Shown here: in pieces, positions 34,881-45,765 of the stretch
How positions within the stretch are numbered: the stretch's first letter is position 1
Layout of the letters: every line of letters starts with the position of its first letter
Program-made: the position numbers and the translations under genes
From: Canna indica
Taxonomy: Eukaryota > Streptophyta > Magnoliopsida > Zingiberales > Cannaceae
Reading direction: 5' to 3'
DNA length: 64,000 nt
NCBI GenBank assembly: GCA_034359265.1
Contig: CP136898.1
Span: 35,239,501 to 35,303,500, forward strand
Notes under the pieces: model-generated
What the model saw: the letters and a program-made list of their open reading frames with translations, nothing else
Database searches by the model: none
Told to the model about the DNA's origin: nothing

Positions 34881-37231
34881 TTGTTAAACCTCTCTGTCAC
34901 AAGAATTGATATGGATTTTTCACTACAAGCAAAGTCAAGCAAAGAGTTAGCGGCCAAACATTACAAAATTAAATGTGAAAAGATTGAGCAGAATAAGAAG
35001 TTAAATCCAAACAGAAGATATGGTTTAGTCTCAAAACAAAATAAGAAGGACTCAGTCGCTCAAATTGCAGAGGCCAATCAGAAGAATAGTATCTCTAATA
35101 TCAATGTCCAAGAGAAAGGAAAAACATCCTTTGAAAAGCCCAAGGATGCAGTCCCTACTCAACCTACTCCTTCTACTATGAGGCAGGTCATTTCTATTGA
35201 TATTCAAAATAGAGGAAAAAGACCAACCATTCAAGATCAAAGACCCACATCCTCTACTCAAAAACAAGTTCTTTCCAATTTCATTACAAAGTCTTCTCAA
35301 GTGCAACAACAACAAAAGCCAATCATTCAATATCAAAGGTCTACCCAAGTGCAGCAGCAACAAAGAAAGGGTAACCATGAGCAAGGACATGGGTATGCAA
35401 CAAAGAAGACAAAGACTGCACCTTTGTGTCCATCAATGTCAATGGTTGAATATCATGAGAAGCTGGGTATGCAAGTGCTAGAAAAAGATCCTCTAGAAGA
35501 GGAATGTAGAGAAGATGACATGGAACAAGTTGAGGAAGAGCACAATATACCCGATGAGTTGAAACATGTTCCCGAAGGTATATTATGTCATTATATGGAA
35601 TTCTATAATTAGCTTATTTTTAAATCATTATTGCTATGTCAATTAGGAACATCAAAAAAGAAAGCAAGAGGGAAGACAATGTGCTATAGAATTCATGGAA
35701 GATCACTAGAGGAGCGACAAGAAAATTTTTTCAATAGTGAAGCACAACCAGTTGGGCCCAATGAGAAAGTTGTTTCAGACTTGAGCCAATTTTTGGGAAC
35801 CGTGGCATGAAATTCAGATTGGTGTCCCTTGATTTACACCAATTGGAAGGCCGTACCGAACAAGGATGATATATGGAAATATATCAATGTATGATAGTTT
35901 TTTATATTGTTCATTTACATTTGCATGTTAATATTAATGCTTGTTTTGCGTCACTTTGTAGAAAAAGTTCATCCTTCCAGAAATAGGGAAAGGGGTTGTG
36001 TTCAAAATTATGGATGAAGCTTGGAGGAAACACAAATCAAAAATCAAGAAGGAACATTTTGACAATTACGTAACAAATAGCGAGAGGATAAAAAATCGTC
36101 CTACAGACATTCCTCTCGAACACTTCAAGCAAATGATTGATTACTGGAGCTATGAACCCATCCAAGTAAGTATCTAGGTTTCATTATATAACTATGAAAA
36201 TTATAAAGATTTAGCGGAGTTTGGTCTGCTTAGCGGATTTAACTATGAACACTTTAGCGGAGTTTGGTCTTCTTCTAACCTCAGTGAAATCACCTATGGA
36301 TTTCTTACTTGCTTTTGATATGGTTATTGATTTTTTCTGGTTGCATATATTTAGTTTTTTTGTTATTGATGTAGGATATGTGCCAACAAAATAGATTGAA
36401 CAGATCACAACAAAAATGGAGGCATCGGATGAGCAATAAAAGATTTTCTGTGATAAAAGAAAAATTGGTAATATTTTTTTGCACGGTTTCATATTTTGAA
36501 TTTTAAAGTAATGTCAATATTATGTTTTAACTCATTCTTGTGATTTATACAAAGCATGCTCAAAAGAATGAAGAACCCAGTCAAGTTGAGATGTTTGTTG
36601 AAACTCGGACTAAGGACAGAAAAGCCTTAGATGATGAAACTGAAGAGACAATTGTGAGTTTTTCTTCTAGCTATTGTTTTATACTTAATTATTTATTATT
36701 ATCACTAACATTATTAAAATGTACATTTTAGGAAAAGCTTAAAACCATGGTTGAGCATGATGGGAAACCTGCTGCTGAGGCATTTCAATCTATGTTTGGG
36801 AAAGAGAAGTCAGGAAGGGTGCGTTGTTATGGAGGAACAATTACACCCACAATCTTAAAAAAAAATGAAGAAATAGCAGCAATGCAAGAAAAACATGATC
36901 AAGAGGTGAAGTCTTTGAAGGAGCAACATGCAATAATGGAAGAAAGACATGCAAAAATGGAAGAGAGACAGAACCAAATGCAACACCAAATGCAAGGAAT
37001 GCAATCTCTTTTGAAGATATTTATTACACAGGCAAACTCAGATTTGAACATAGAGGCTATAACAGCTCTGTTGGCACCACCAACTACTCCAAGGGATGCC
37101 AATAGCATCTTTGGCTCTTCTACTTCCACACATCATCCTCAAAATCAAGTAATTTTAGTTTAATATATGATTATGGAGTCTTCTGATCATTTTTATTTAT
37201 TAATTAATTTTTGCAGGAAATGATGAATTGA
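34881..37231 (+). pseudogene. TNPA-like protein (Transposase_24, Ptta/En/Spm), one premature stop
   Basis: This is the accessory CACTA protein, by analogy with Spm TNPA a binder of the subterminal repeats. Seven exons can be read with canonical splice sites: 34881-35577 (Gln/Lys-rich N-terminus; the true start may be the Met at 34911), 35647-35888, 35962-36165, 36375-36467, 36555-36653, 36732-37148 and a short last exon ending at 37231. Family motifs are TNWKAVPNKDDIWKYIN, ILPEIGKG...IMDEAWRKHKSK, QQKWRHRMSN, EMFVETRTKDRKALDDE, GRVRCYGGTITPTILKK, and a C-terminal coiled coil rich in Met/Gln. Exon 2 has TGA at 35808-35810 between 'LGTVA' and 'NSDWCPL', where relatives usually have arginine, consistent with CGA-to-TGA decay. 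Otherwise the frames join cleanly. Confidence 0.8.
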
Positions 37232-37878
37232 GATGATCAAGAGGACTTGGCTAATGGGAATGCTAGGCTTAGAACAATTTCATATGTTTGTGAACTTTAT
37301 TTAGACTTAATTGTGAAATTATGGAATGAGAATACTATAATTGTGAACTAATTATTATTCAATTAAATATATTATAAGTTTGAATGAAATTTATGTTTTC
37401 GAATCTATGTTTGTGAAATTGTATGGTTGTCTATGAAATTGTATGAGTGTCTGTGAAATTGTATGGTTTACAGGAATATATATACATTTTAGGAACAAAT
37501 ATGAACCTGCGCACAAACAATACAAATATGAACCAGCCTATAAGATTTACCTATAGGAACGGTTAAGAACCGTTTCTATAGGGTGGAACTATAGGAACGG
37601 TATAAAAACCGTTCCTATAGGGTGGAACTATAGGAACGGTGTAAAACCGTTCCTATAGGGTTGGTTTATAGGAACCTTTTATAACCGTTCCTATAGGCTA
37701 CACCTATACGAACGGTTATTTTGGCAGCGTGACCATAGGGAAGAAAACCGTTCCTATAGCCTAACGGAACGGCTGATTTGAGTACACACGGGAAACCGTT
37801 CCCGTAGGTCTATGGGAACGGTTTTTATCTTTTGGGAACGGTTTTCAACCGTTCCTATAGATTAAAAATGTTGTAGTG
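37232..37878 (+). repeat. 3' untranslated and subterminal/terminal repeats of the CACTA element
   Basis: After an AT-rich 3' UTR with 'tgtgaaattgtatg' repeats (37410-37465), the stretch 37540-37860 carries at least ten GGAACGGTT/AACCGTTCC motifs in both orientations ('ctataggaacggt', 'aaccgttcctatag'), mirroring the 5' end. It ends in TTGTAGTG at 37871-37878. Confidence 0.85.
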
Positions 37879-37954
37879 ACTGCATATGTCCTCATATGCT
37901 AGATAATAAGAACTTTGCATGTGGGGAAGTTACAATAAAGTTTTTCATTAATTT

Positions 37955-39150
37955 ATGTGTAAAAAGCAAAAAAAAAATTCTGAACTTTAATCTAATTAAT
38001 AAAAATATTCAAAAACTTTAAAAATATGCAAAAAAAAAACTAACGGACTATTAAAAATTAGCAAAAAAAACTCCTCGCCTTCATATCTTCATTAATTTTT
38101 TAACAAAATTCTAAATCAATGCCACGTGTCGACATCTCATTCGTCCACATATAATTTATTTTTTACATTATATTTAATATTTTTTAAAAAAATTAAGAAT
38201 ATATAAATATTTCATAAAAATGTTTATTTTTAAATCTCTCTATCAACTTACAGTGCTATGCAAAAAAACTTTTGAACTTTAATTACGATGCAAAAAACCC
38301 CTTTGAACTTTGGTTGTGATGTAAAAGGCCCCCTAAACATTAATTGTGATGCAAAAAATTCCTGAATTTTTATTATTACATTTCAAACATATATGCCAGT
38401 ACATAAAATGTAGGTTCAACAAGATAATATTTAGAGACAATGAAAGTAGATGCTTTGTCATCATCTCTAAACATTCCACGAAAGCTTTAATTTTTTATCC
38501 CAAAGAAATTTTTCAAGTACTTATCAATTTTAGATAAATAGCGAATAAAACATGAAAAATAGAATGCTAAGATAGAAAATCATAGGCCTTTCTATTTTAA
38601 CCAAAATGTAGCTAGGAGCCATACCTTTAGATGAATACATTAGACTGAACAAGCTCATAAGCAACTACGATATTGTCAGGTATACTTCTGACTTTGACAA
38701 AAGTCGATTGTTGTGGTTGGATTTTATCTAATGTCATACACGTTTGAAATGGAACAACAAAAGTCTAGGGGTTTTTTGCATCACAATTAAATTTCATGGG
38801 GTCATTTGTTTCGCAATCAAAGTTCAAGGGGATTTTTTGCATCAAATTCAAAGTTCAGGGTTTTTTTTGCATCGCAATTAAAGTTTAGAGATTTTTTTGC
38901 ATAGCACTACAAGTTGAGAGAAATATTTTTTTTATGGAATATATATATTAAATATGACATGAAAAATAAATTACATATGGATGATTGAAGTGTCGGCACG
39001 TGATGCTAACGTGGAATTCTATTAAAAAATTAATGGAAAGAAGATGATATGGGGTTTTTTGCTAGTTTGCAATAGTCGGAGTTCTTTTTTTTGCTTGTTT
39101 TTAAAGTTTACATATTTTTTTACTAATTAGGCTATTTTTCGCTTAACCCT
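37955..39150. mobile_element. Foldback element with about 400-bp inverted arms
   Basis: The left arm (about 37955-38365) and right arm (about 38755-39150) are imperfect inverted copies built of spaced units such as 'gatgcaaaaaacccc' on the left and 'ggggttttttgcatc' on the right. The central 390 bp has no transposase. Long inverted arms without coding capacity suit a non-autonomous Mutator-like or foldback element. The outer ends are too degraded for a target duplication to be read. Confidence 0.6.
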
Positions 39151-39154
39151 TGGG

Positions 39155-39366
39155 GCGTTTGGTACATTACTACTTAAGAAGACATCTAGATTACCACCCA
39201 AATAGATTACCACTTTTAAAATTATCAGTAATGTTACATTACCATATTTGGTATGTATTCTCACTAGTAATCTACATTACCTTGTTTGGTATAAAAAAAT
39301 TACTGGGAAACTTATATCTTTAACTAAAATATCCTCAAATAAAAAATAAACTAATAAAGAATAAAA
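39155..39366. repeat. Possible MITE fragment
   Basis: The phrase 'ggggcgtttggtacattact' at 39151-39170 resembles PIF/Harbinger (Tourist-like) terminal repeats, and 'ttggtatg' and 'tttggtataa' recur within 200 bp. No clear second end or TTA/TAA duplication was found before the retroelement begins. Confidence 0.25.
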
Positions 39367-40182
39367 TTAAATTAAATTAAAAACATCAAAAATAGAAAAT
39401 AGAAAATAGAAAATAGGAATTACCACTTTACTATGACCATAAATGTCATGAGCATATAAATATACTTTAGAAGATTTTGCATGAGAGGCATGAGCATACA
39501 TATTTTTCATTTTATCATTTAATGAAAGCAACTCATTCTTTAGTGATAACATGCCAACATTCAAAATTTCAATTTGTAAGCATAATGAGGCATTTTCTAT
39601 TTCAATGAGTCATTCAAATTGTGTAGATCTACATTTTTCTTTTCTAAGGAACTTTTATCATTTTCCAAGCATTCAACTTTTCCTTTTAAGTCATTACAAG
39701 AGAGCAAGAGATCATCATTTTCTTGTTCTAATAACTTATTTTCCTTTCTAAGTTACTTAAATCTTTTTCTAATAACATCAAATTCTTCGTACATATGTTC
39801 AATTTCATTTTCTAATTCTATATGTGTAAAGACATTCTCGCCTATAGTAATAGTAGGTACCTCACTGTCCTATTTCTTGAAACAAAGGTTAGTATTTTCC
39901 TTTGACCTTTCTCCCCCACTTGAATGTGATGATGACTCGCTTTCATCCCAGGTAGCCATTAGTGCCTTCTTCCTCACCCTTCTTCTTCTGTCTTTCTTTG
40001 AGGATGATGAGGAGGTGAGCTTGATCTTTGGACAATCGCTTTCCAAGTGTCCGGGCTTGTTGCATTGGAAACACATGATTCTATTTTTGCCCTTCTTCTT
40101 ATTGAGAGGCTTTCCCATTAGTTTCATCAACATCTCCAAGGTGAATCATATCTTCATGATACTTGGATTCTTCATTCTCCGC

Positions 40183-40233
<51 letters not shown>

Positions 40234-40825
40234 GGTCCTATCACCAAATGATGCTTTTAAGGCAATATTCTTGCCTTTGGGGGCATCTTCATCCTTTTTT
40301 TCCTTCATACGGATCTCATGGGTCATGAGGGATCCAATGAGTCTGATGACCTTCATGGTGCCAAGATTCTTGGCCTCCATGATAGCAACCACCTTTGGCT
40401 CCCATGCTTCGGGAAATGATCGAAGAAGCTTCATCACTTTTTCTTCCTCTTGTATGTCCCTTCCAAGGTTAGTTAAAGCATTGACAATATTTTGAAAACA
40501 TGCATACATTTGATCTATGTTCTCATGAGTATGCATTTTAAAGAGTTCATAGTCATGCATAAGCAAATTTATTTTAGACTCTTTAACTTGGGAAGTTCCC
40601 TCATGAGTAGTTTCTAAAATATGCCAAATATCAAACGCGGATTTACAACATGATATTCTATTGAACTCATTTATAGATAAACCATAATTTAATGCATTCA
40701 CTGCTTTGGCATTTGAATTAAACAATTTGATATCTTCTCGAGACCAATCATCCATGCTCATGGAGGATAGCTCATAATTAACATGAAAAGTTCTCCAAGC
40801 ATCTAATCCTAGGGATTGCAAGAAA
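39367..40825 (-). pseudogene. Gag of element 3, main part, C-terminally truncated
   Basis: This continues the reading from the piece at 47910-48010; without the CACTA element the two are in frame. It contains the UBN2 gag domain (KLFNSNAKAVNALNYGLSIN, HEGTSQVKESKINLLMHDYE), MTHEIRMKEKK, a poly-serine run encoded by a GAT microsatellite on the plus strand, a frameshift near 40110-40139, a CCHC knuckle (CFQCNKPGHLESDC), a Lys/Arg-rich linker, and the start of the coiled coil. Further shifts break it below 39870. Its closest relative here is the gag at 21551-23187. Confidence 0.8.
40184..40234. repeat. (GAT)n microsatellite in gag
   Basis: An unbroken trinucleotide run of about 17 units is translated on the minus strand as polyserine within gag. 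The related gag at 22440-22490 has only a few serines here, so the run expanded in this copy. Confidence 0.95.
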
Positions 40826-41260
40826 CACTACAAAAAAACAGGGTATCACCAACGGACAAAATCCGTTGGTAATACTCAAAAATCCGTTGGTAATATATTA
40901 CCAACGGATTATCGGTTGGTAAATACGTCGGTGATGACCATGCTAGGTATTACCAACGGATATTATTATATTCGTTGGTAACACCAACGGTAATTAATGT
41001 CCGTTGGTAACACCAACGAAAAATATTATCCGTTGGTAACACCAACAGAAATATACTCTGTTGGTGATACCAACGGATCACTATTCGTTGGTGTCACCAA
41101 CGGATCATACTATGTTGGTATTACCAACGGAGATAATATCCGTTGGAAATACCAACAGATATCATCCTTGTTTACGCTGACATATTCAACAAAGGTATCC
41201 GTTGGTATTACCAACTGACATCCGTTGGTATTACCAACAGAAACATTTGTTGCTAATACA
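40826..41260. repeat. CACTA terminal plus subterminal repeats (TNPA-side end)
   Basis: About 20 copies of ACCAACGGA or TCCGTTGGT occur in both orientations in 430 bp, often paired as 'attaccaacggat' with 'atccgttggtaa'. The other end of the element (47811-47909) has a shorter set of the same motif. The motif differs completely from GGAACGGTT at 25578-37878, so the two elements should not share a binding protein. Confidence 0.9.
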
Positions 41261-41544
41261 TTTTAATTAAAATGCTCATACCCATATGAATTTTCATTTT
41301 CCTGTATACAACCTATAATCACACATCAAATTTTTTATTTACCCAATCACAAATATATATACAAGTCAAGAAAAAAAATTCATATTTCATAACCAAATAA
41401 TAGTGTCATTTTCATAACCAAAACCAAACATCTACAATCGAGTATATTATCAAACAAATACAAACATTACTAAGTCAAATTTTCCCTAACATTAACCGAA
41501 TTGTGTAGTGCAAAATCATAACCAAATACAAATCTTAACCAACA

Positions 41545-42573
41545 TCATAACCCAGATGGAGGTGGAGGTGGAGGTGGAGGTGCAGTGGAAGCTGAAGGTG
41601 AATCTGTTGATTGGAAAGAGTTGATTGGAAAGCCGAGTTGTGTTAACATCAACCGAACTTGAGCTTCCACTTGTGCTTGTACTTGCGACTGCACTTGTGA
41701 TTGTTGTGATTGCATTGATGCTTCCAATTCAATAATATACTGTCGCATGGATGTCATCTCAGTCTGCATCGCATTCCACTCATTCATTCGACCATGGCTC
41801 GATGTACTAGATTCTGCTGAGCTAGAACTCCCCATAATGGATTTAACATTCTCTCGACATCCAAAACCGTAAACTCGATTATGAGATAGATGTCCAGAGG
41901 CATTAATCCATTCTTCTGGATCTAAAATGGGTTGTGATGCTACATCTGTACCATACTTTTCTATGATCGATACCTCATAAGCCTCTTGCACAATGTTTTA
42001 TAAAAATAGTTAATTACGATATTTTAAAAAGAAGCAACAAATAAAATAAATACATACCGCAACACTCTGCGATTTGTTGTCGATATAGTCACCCTCACCA
42101 CTATTACGCTTATGAGTATGCTTAAACAACTCAAGATGGGTTGGGGGTCGGTTCAACTTTTCTTCCTACAAAAAATGACAAATAATATTTAATTAATAAT
42201 ATTTTAAAAAACATATAGGATAACAAATTCTATTAATATCATACCAATTTTCTTCGATGAGCCACAAATGAAATAGATCCACCTGTATGTCGTGTGACGT
42301 CACTATCTACCTCTTTCTTACGATTTTGACGAGCAACTTCGGATTTTCTCCTCCACTTCTCCGTGACCCAATGCTCACTAATTAGTTGATTCCACACATC
42401 TGGAGATATCCATGGAGGGCCAAATCTATTAGTTCGACTAATATCATCAGTATTGGCCTTTCTTTTCGCATAATTCCTTGCATCAGACATATTGTCAGAA
42501 AAGCGTCGACAAGCTGTTCTATCCCATATTTCATGAACCACGCTTGTTCTAGATGGATCCCAACGATAGACTG
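41545..42573 (-). CDS. TNPA-like CACTA protein (Transposase_24), partial gene
   Basis: Three minus-strand exons join with canonical splice sites. The first, 42573-42245, has DPSRTSVVHEIWDRTACRRF, WISPDVWNQLI, then HTGGSISFVAHRRKL. The second, 42165-42058, has EEKLNRPPTHLELFKHTHKR and GEGDYIDNKS. The third, about 41990-41545, has a coiled Gln/Val-rich segment and a proline tail ending PPPPPPPPSGL. No stop was seen in these exons. The N-terminal exons that relatives have (compare 34881-35888) were not found; the sequence upstream has been replaced by repeats, so the product would be shortened or the first exon lies elsewhere. Its likely role is binding the ACCAACGGA subterminal repeats. Confidence 0.65.
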
Positions 42574-42639
42574 TCTTAAAAAAGACAAATATGTTAATGA
42601 AATGATAGTTGACAATATTCTAAAAAAGTACCAATTTGA

Positions 42640-42900
42640 TGCAATTATATGATCACACAATCAATCATGGCATATGCAGGTTTGATGCAGCCAACCTTCT
42701 ATTACTTCAGCTAAATCTTTTGTGTACCAATAACATGATGAGTATGGGTTTGATGCAATTATATCATCTATTACTTCAGCTAAATCTTCTATTACTTCAG
42801 CCAACCTTTTATTGGTACACAATCAATAATTTGATGCAATTATATGATCACACAATCAATCATGGCATATGCAGGTTTGATGCAATAATATCATCATATG
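42640..42900. repeat. Short duplicated segment with two unit types
   Basis: A unit beginning 'atatgatcacacaatcaatc' is repeated at about 42645 and 42841, and 'tctattacttcagc' occurs three times (42696-42800). It lies directly upstream, in sense, of the TNPA-like exons. Confidence 0.75.
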
Positions 42901-43339
42901 AAGTTATGGCTAAAACTTACTAAGAAGCTTTCTTGTGTACCAATAACATGATGAGTATGGGTCAAAAACTGTTGTAATATGAGTAGATGTCTATCACACA
43001 ACCAATCAGTAAGTCATGTGGAGCAGTGACCCATAAGGCTATAAATTCAAGTGCTGGGTTGGACATACCGTGGATAAGCAGTAATAACTATAGATATAAA
43101 TGACTTCAGGAGGCAAATCATCAACATAATGATTTCTATCTTTGAGTCTGCAATAACTAAGGAATATCTTGAGCATGACCTAAATGGAATGACCCTTGAT
43201 TCCTATCAAATACTTTTTTTCTCTATTGTTGTTGTTCTCTCATGAGAGGTGATGGTTCTCTTTTAATTCCTTGTGCAAGCAATGGATAACAATAGATTGT
43301 TTATAATAAACAAAGGTATTAGAACAGGCCATGGTATTA
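42901..43339. other. Unassigned CACTA interior
   Basis: No coding sequence or repeat was recognised. It fills the space between two repeat blocks. Confidence 0.4.
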
Positions 43340-44765
43340 GAACAGCTTATGGGCAGTAGAACATTATTTCTTGGTCTAATGACTTTGTGCCAAAGAGAAA
43401 ACATCTAGATAAGTAAAGCTAAAAAGCACCACAGGGATGAGCTAAATACTTGCTATTCCCTAGTTACTTTATTTTCTTAGAATTTGGACAGCTAGTCATT
43501 TCTATATCAGTCAATATCAGTATCAGGATAAGCTGGAGCTTCTTCCTATTCAGTATCCTAATACTGATATCCACATGAGCTTCTTCCTTCCTTTTTGATA
43601 AGCTAGTGCAACTTTATTTAAGATCGTTGTAGATGTGGTCTTTAGAGTTTAGAGTTTAGATCGTTGTATTGCAACTTGATAAGCTAGGCTATGGTATTAG
43701 AACAGCTTAGGGGCAGCATACTTGTTATGAGCAGACCAAATAGATGTTAATAGTATTAGAACATGCCACATACTTGCTATTCCCTAGTTACTTTATTTTC
43801 TTAGAATTTAGACAGCTAATCATTCCTATATCAGTCATGATACTGATCAGGATAAGCTGGAGCTTCTTCCTATTCAGTATCCTGATACTGATATCCACAT
43901 GAGCAGCATACTTAGCATACCTATTCAGTATCCTATATCAGTCATGATATAGTTCAGGATAAGCTATGGTATTAGAATAGCTTAGGGGCAGCATACTTGT
44001 TATAAGCAGGCCAAATAGATGTTAATGGTATTAGAACATGCCACATACTTGCTATTCCCTAGTTACTTTATTTTCTTAGAATTTAGACAGCTAATCATTC
44101 CTATACCAGTCATGATACTGATCAGGATAAGCTGGAGCTTCTTCCTATTCAGTATCCTGATACTGATATCCACATGAGCAGCATACTTAGCATACCTATT
44201 CAGTATCCTATATCAGTCATGATACTGTTCAGGATAAGCTATGGTATTAGAATAGCTTAGGGGCAGCATACAGCCTGTTATGAGCAGGCCAAATAGATGT
44301 TAATGGTATTAGAACAGGCCACATACTTGTTATTCCCTAGTTACTTTATTTTTCTTAGAATTTAGACAGCTAATCATTCCTATATCAGTCATGATACTGA
44401 TCAGGATAAGCTGGAGCTTCTTCCTATTCAGTATCCTGATACTGATATCCACATGAGCAGCATACTTAGCATACCTATTCAGTATCCTATATCAGTCATG
44501 ATACTGTTCAGGATAAGCTATGGTATTAGAATAGCTTAGGGGCAGCATACAGCTTGTTATGAGCAGGCCAAATAGATGTTAATGGTATTAGAACAGACCA
44601 CATACTTGTTATTCCCTAGTTACTTTATTTTCTTAGAATTTAGACAGCTAGTCATTCCTATATCAGTCATGATACTGATATCAGAATCAAGATAAGCTGG
44701 AGCTTCTTCCTATTCAGTATCCTGATACTGATATCCACAAGCTGGAGCTTATCAAGTCATTCCTA
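43340..44765. repeat. 275-280-bp tandem array in the CACTA element
   Basis: About four copies of a unit containing 'aggataagctatggtatt' (43956, 44231, 44510), 'aggccaaatagatgttaat' and 'ctgatactgatatccac' are present. Within each unit 'tcagtcatgatactg' and 'cagtatcctgatactg' give further inverted and direct half-repeats. The first and last copies are partial. Confidence 0.9.
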
Positions 44766-44989
44766 TCAGTGTCAAGGGTTGGTTTCATATAAAGAGGGAA
44801 ATGAACAGTGATGCGTACAACCTAGCAAGGTCTGCTCTGGAGCAGAAGAAAGGAAGGGAAGAAAGTTTTATTCATTTGTTCAAACCAAGTAGTAGTAGTT
44901 CTTTGAATGAATAAGCTGTGTTACCTGTAATAAATAGTGTAGTAAGCAGTAGTCCTCATGTAATAAATAGTAGTAGTTTTGTCCATGTA

Positions 44990-45454
44990 GATGTGGATTC
45001 TCATGTAAACAATTTGTATGAAAGTAATAAAATGGTCAATACTTTTAAGATGACTAATCTGGGTGAAATGAAATTCTTCCTAGGTTTGGAAGTTCTATCT
45101 CATTTCATGAATGATCCCAGAGCAGTACACTTCAAGGCAGCAAAGACAATCTTGAGATACTTGAAGGGGACATGTAATTATGGATTACATTTGGGAAGAG
45201 ACAATGATCTGAAACTACTGGGGTATTTTGATAGTGATTGGGGAGAATAAATAGTTGACAGGAAAAGTACTATTGAATATCTATTCAAAGTTGGAGCAAG
45301 TACAGTGTGCTGGTGTTCTAAAAAGCAGAATTCAACTACATTATCTTCAGCCGAAGCTGAATATGTATCAGCTACTTCAGCAAGCTGTCAAGCAATTTGG
45401 ATGAGAAGAATTTTATTGGACTTTGGGATTAATTTGACACAAGCTACATGCATA
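44990..45454 (+). pseudogene. Ty1-copia RT/RNase H fragment inside the CACTA element
   Basis: The plus strand encodes pieces of a copia polyprotein: a reverse-transcriptase tail (FKMTNLGEMKFFLGLEV), then after a deletion the RNase H region (AAKTILRYLKGT, GYFDSDWGE), a stop at about 45247, and on to DRKSTIEYLF, SSAEAEYVSATSASCQAIWM. Internal deletion and a stop make it a relic. It directly abuts the U-box exon, so the two may have entered the element together. Confidence 0.85.
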
Positions 45455-45765
45455 TAGCTTGCAGGAGAAGATGGCAGGCATTGAAGCTCTTTCCACTTTA
45501 GTGCGGTCTTTGTCAAGGGATGCTACAGAGAGTGGAGAAGCAGTAGGGTTGCTGTTGGCTTTGTCTGAGATCGTAAAAGTTCGACAAAGAATTGGTAGAA
45601 TCCGAGGCTGTATGGTGATGCTAGTGACACTGCAAAATGGCAATGACACTGTTGCATCACAATGCGCAGAGAGGTTATTGAGTGTGTTATCAGCCAATGC
45701 ACACAATGTGCTTCTTATGGCAGAGGCCGGCTACTTCGTACCATTAGTACGCTATCTAAAAGAAG
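45455..45765 (+). pseudogene. Captured exon of a U-box/ARM-repeat E3 ligase gene
   Basis: An open plus-strand stretch after a splice-acceptor-like 'atagcttgcag' encodes KMAGIEALSTLVRSLSRD, then SGEAVGLLLALSEI, RIGRIRGCMVMLVTL, and AEAGYFVPLVRYLKEG. It ends at a donor-like GTACTT after 45765. The text fits the ARM-repeat part of plant U-box proteins of the PUB43/44 type, which are ubiquitin ligases. There is no U-box and no neighbouring exon, and it is antisense to the element's own TNPA-like gene. It is best read as a transduplicated host exon with its splice sites. A different ARM protein is possible. Confidence 0.65.

Larger units (their letters stand above)
25578..37878 (+). mobile_element. 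Complete CACTA (En/Spm) element with two genes, TSD ACT
   Basis: The 5' end is CACTACTACATTTTGG at 25578 and the 3' end is the complement of CACTACAACATTTTTA at 37878. Both are flanked by the 3-bp repeat ACT (25575-25577, 37879-37881). Both ends carry subterminal arrays of a GGAACGGTT motif. Inside, on the plus strand, are a TNP2-type transposase gene (26889-30284) and a TNPA/Transposase_24-type gene (34881-37231), separated by a 3.1-kb tandem-repeat region. The layout is that of an autonomous element, but each gene has an in-frame stop, so this copy is probably inactive or depends on others. Confidence 0.93.
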
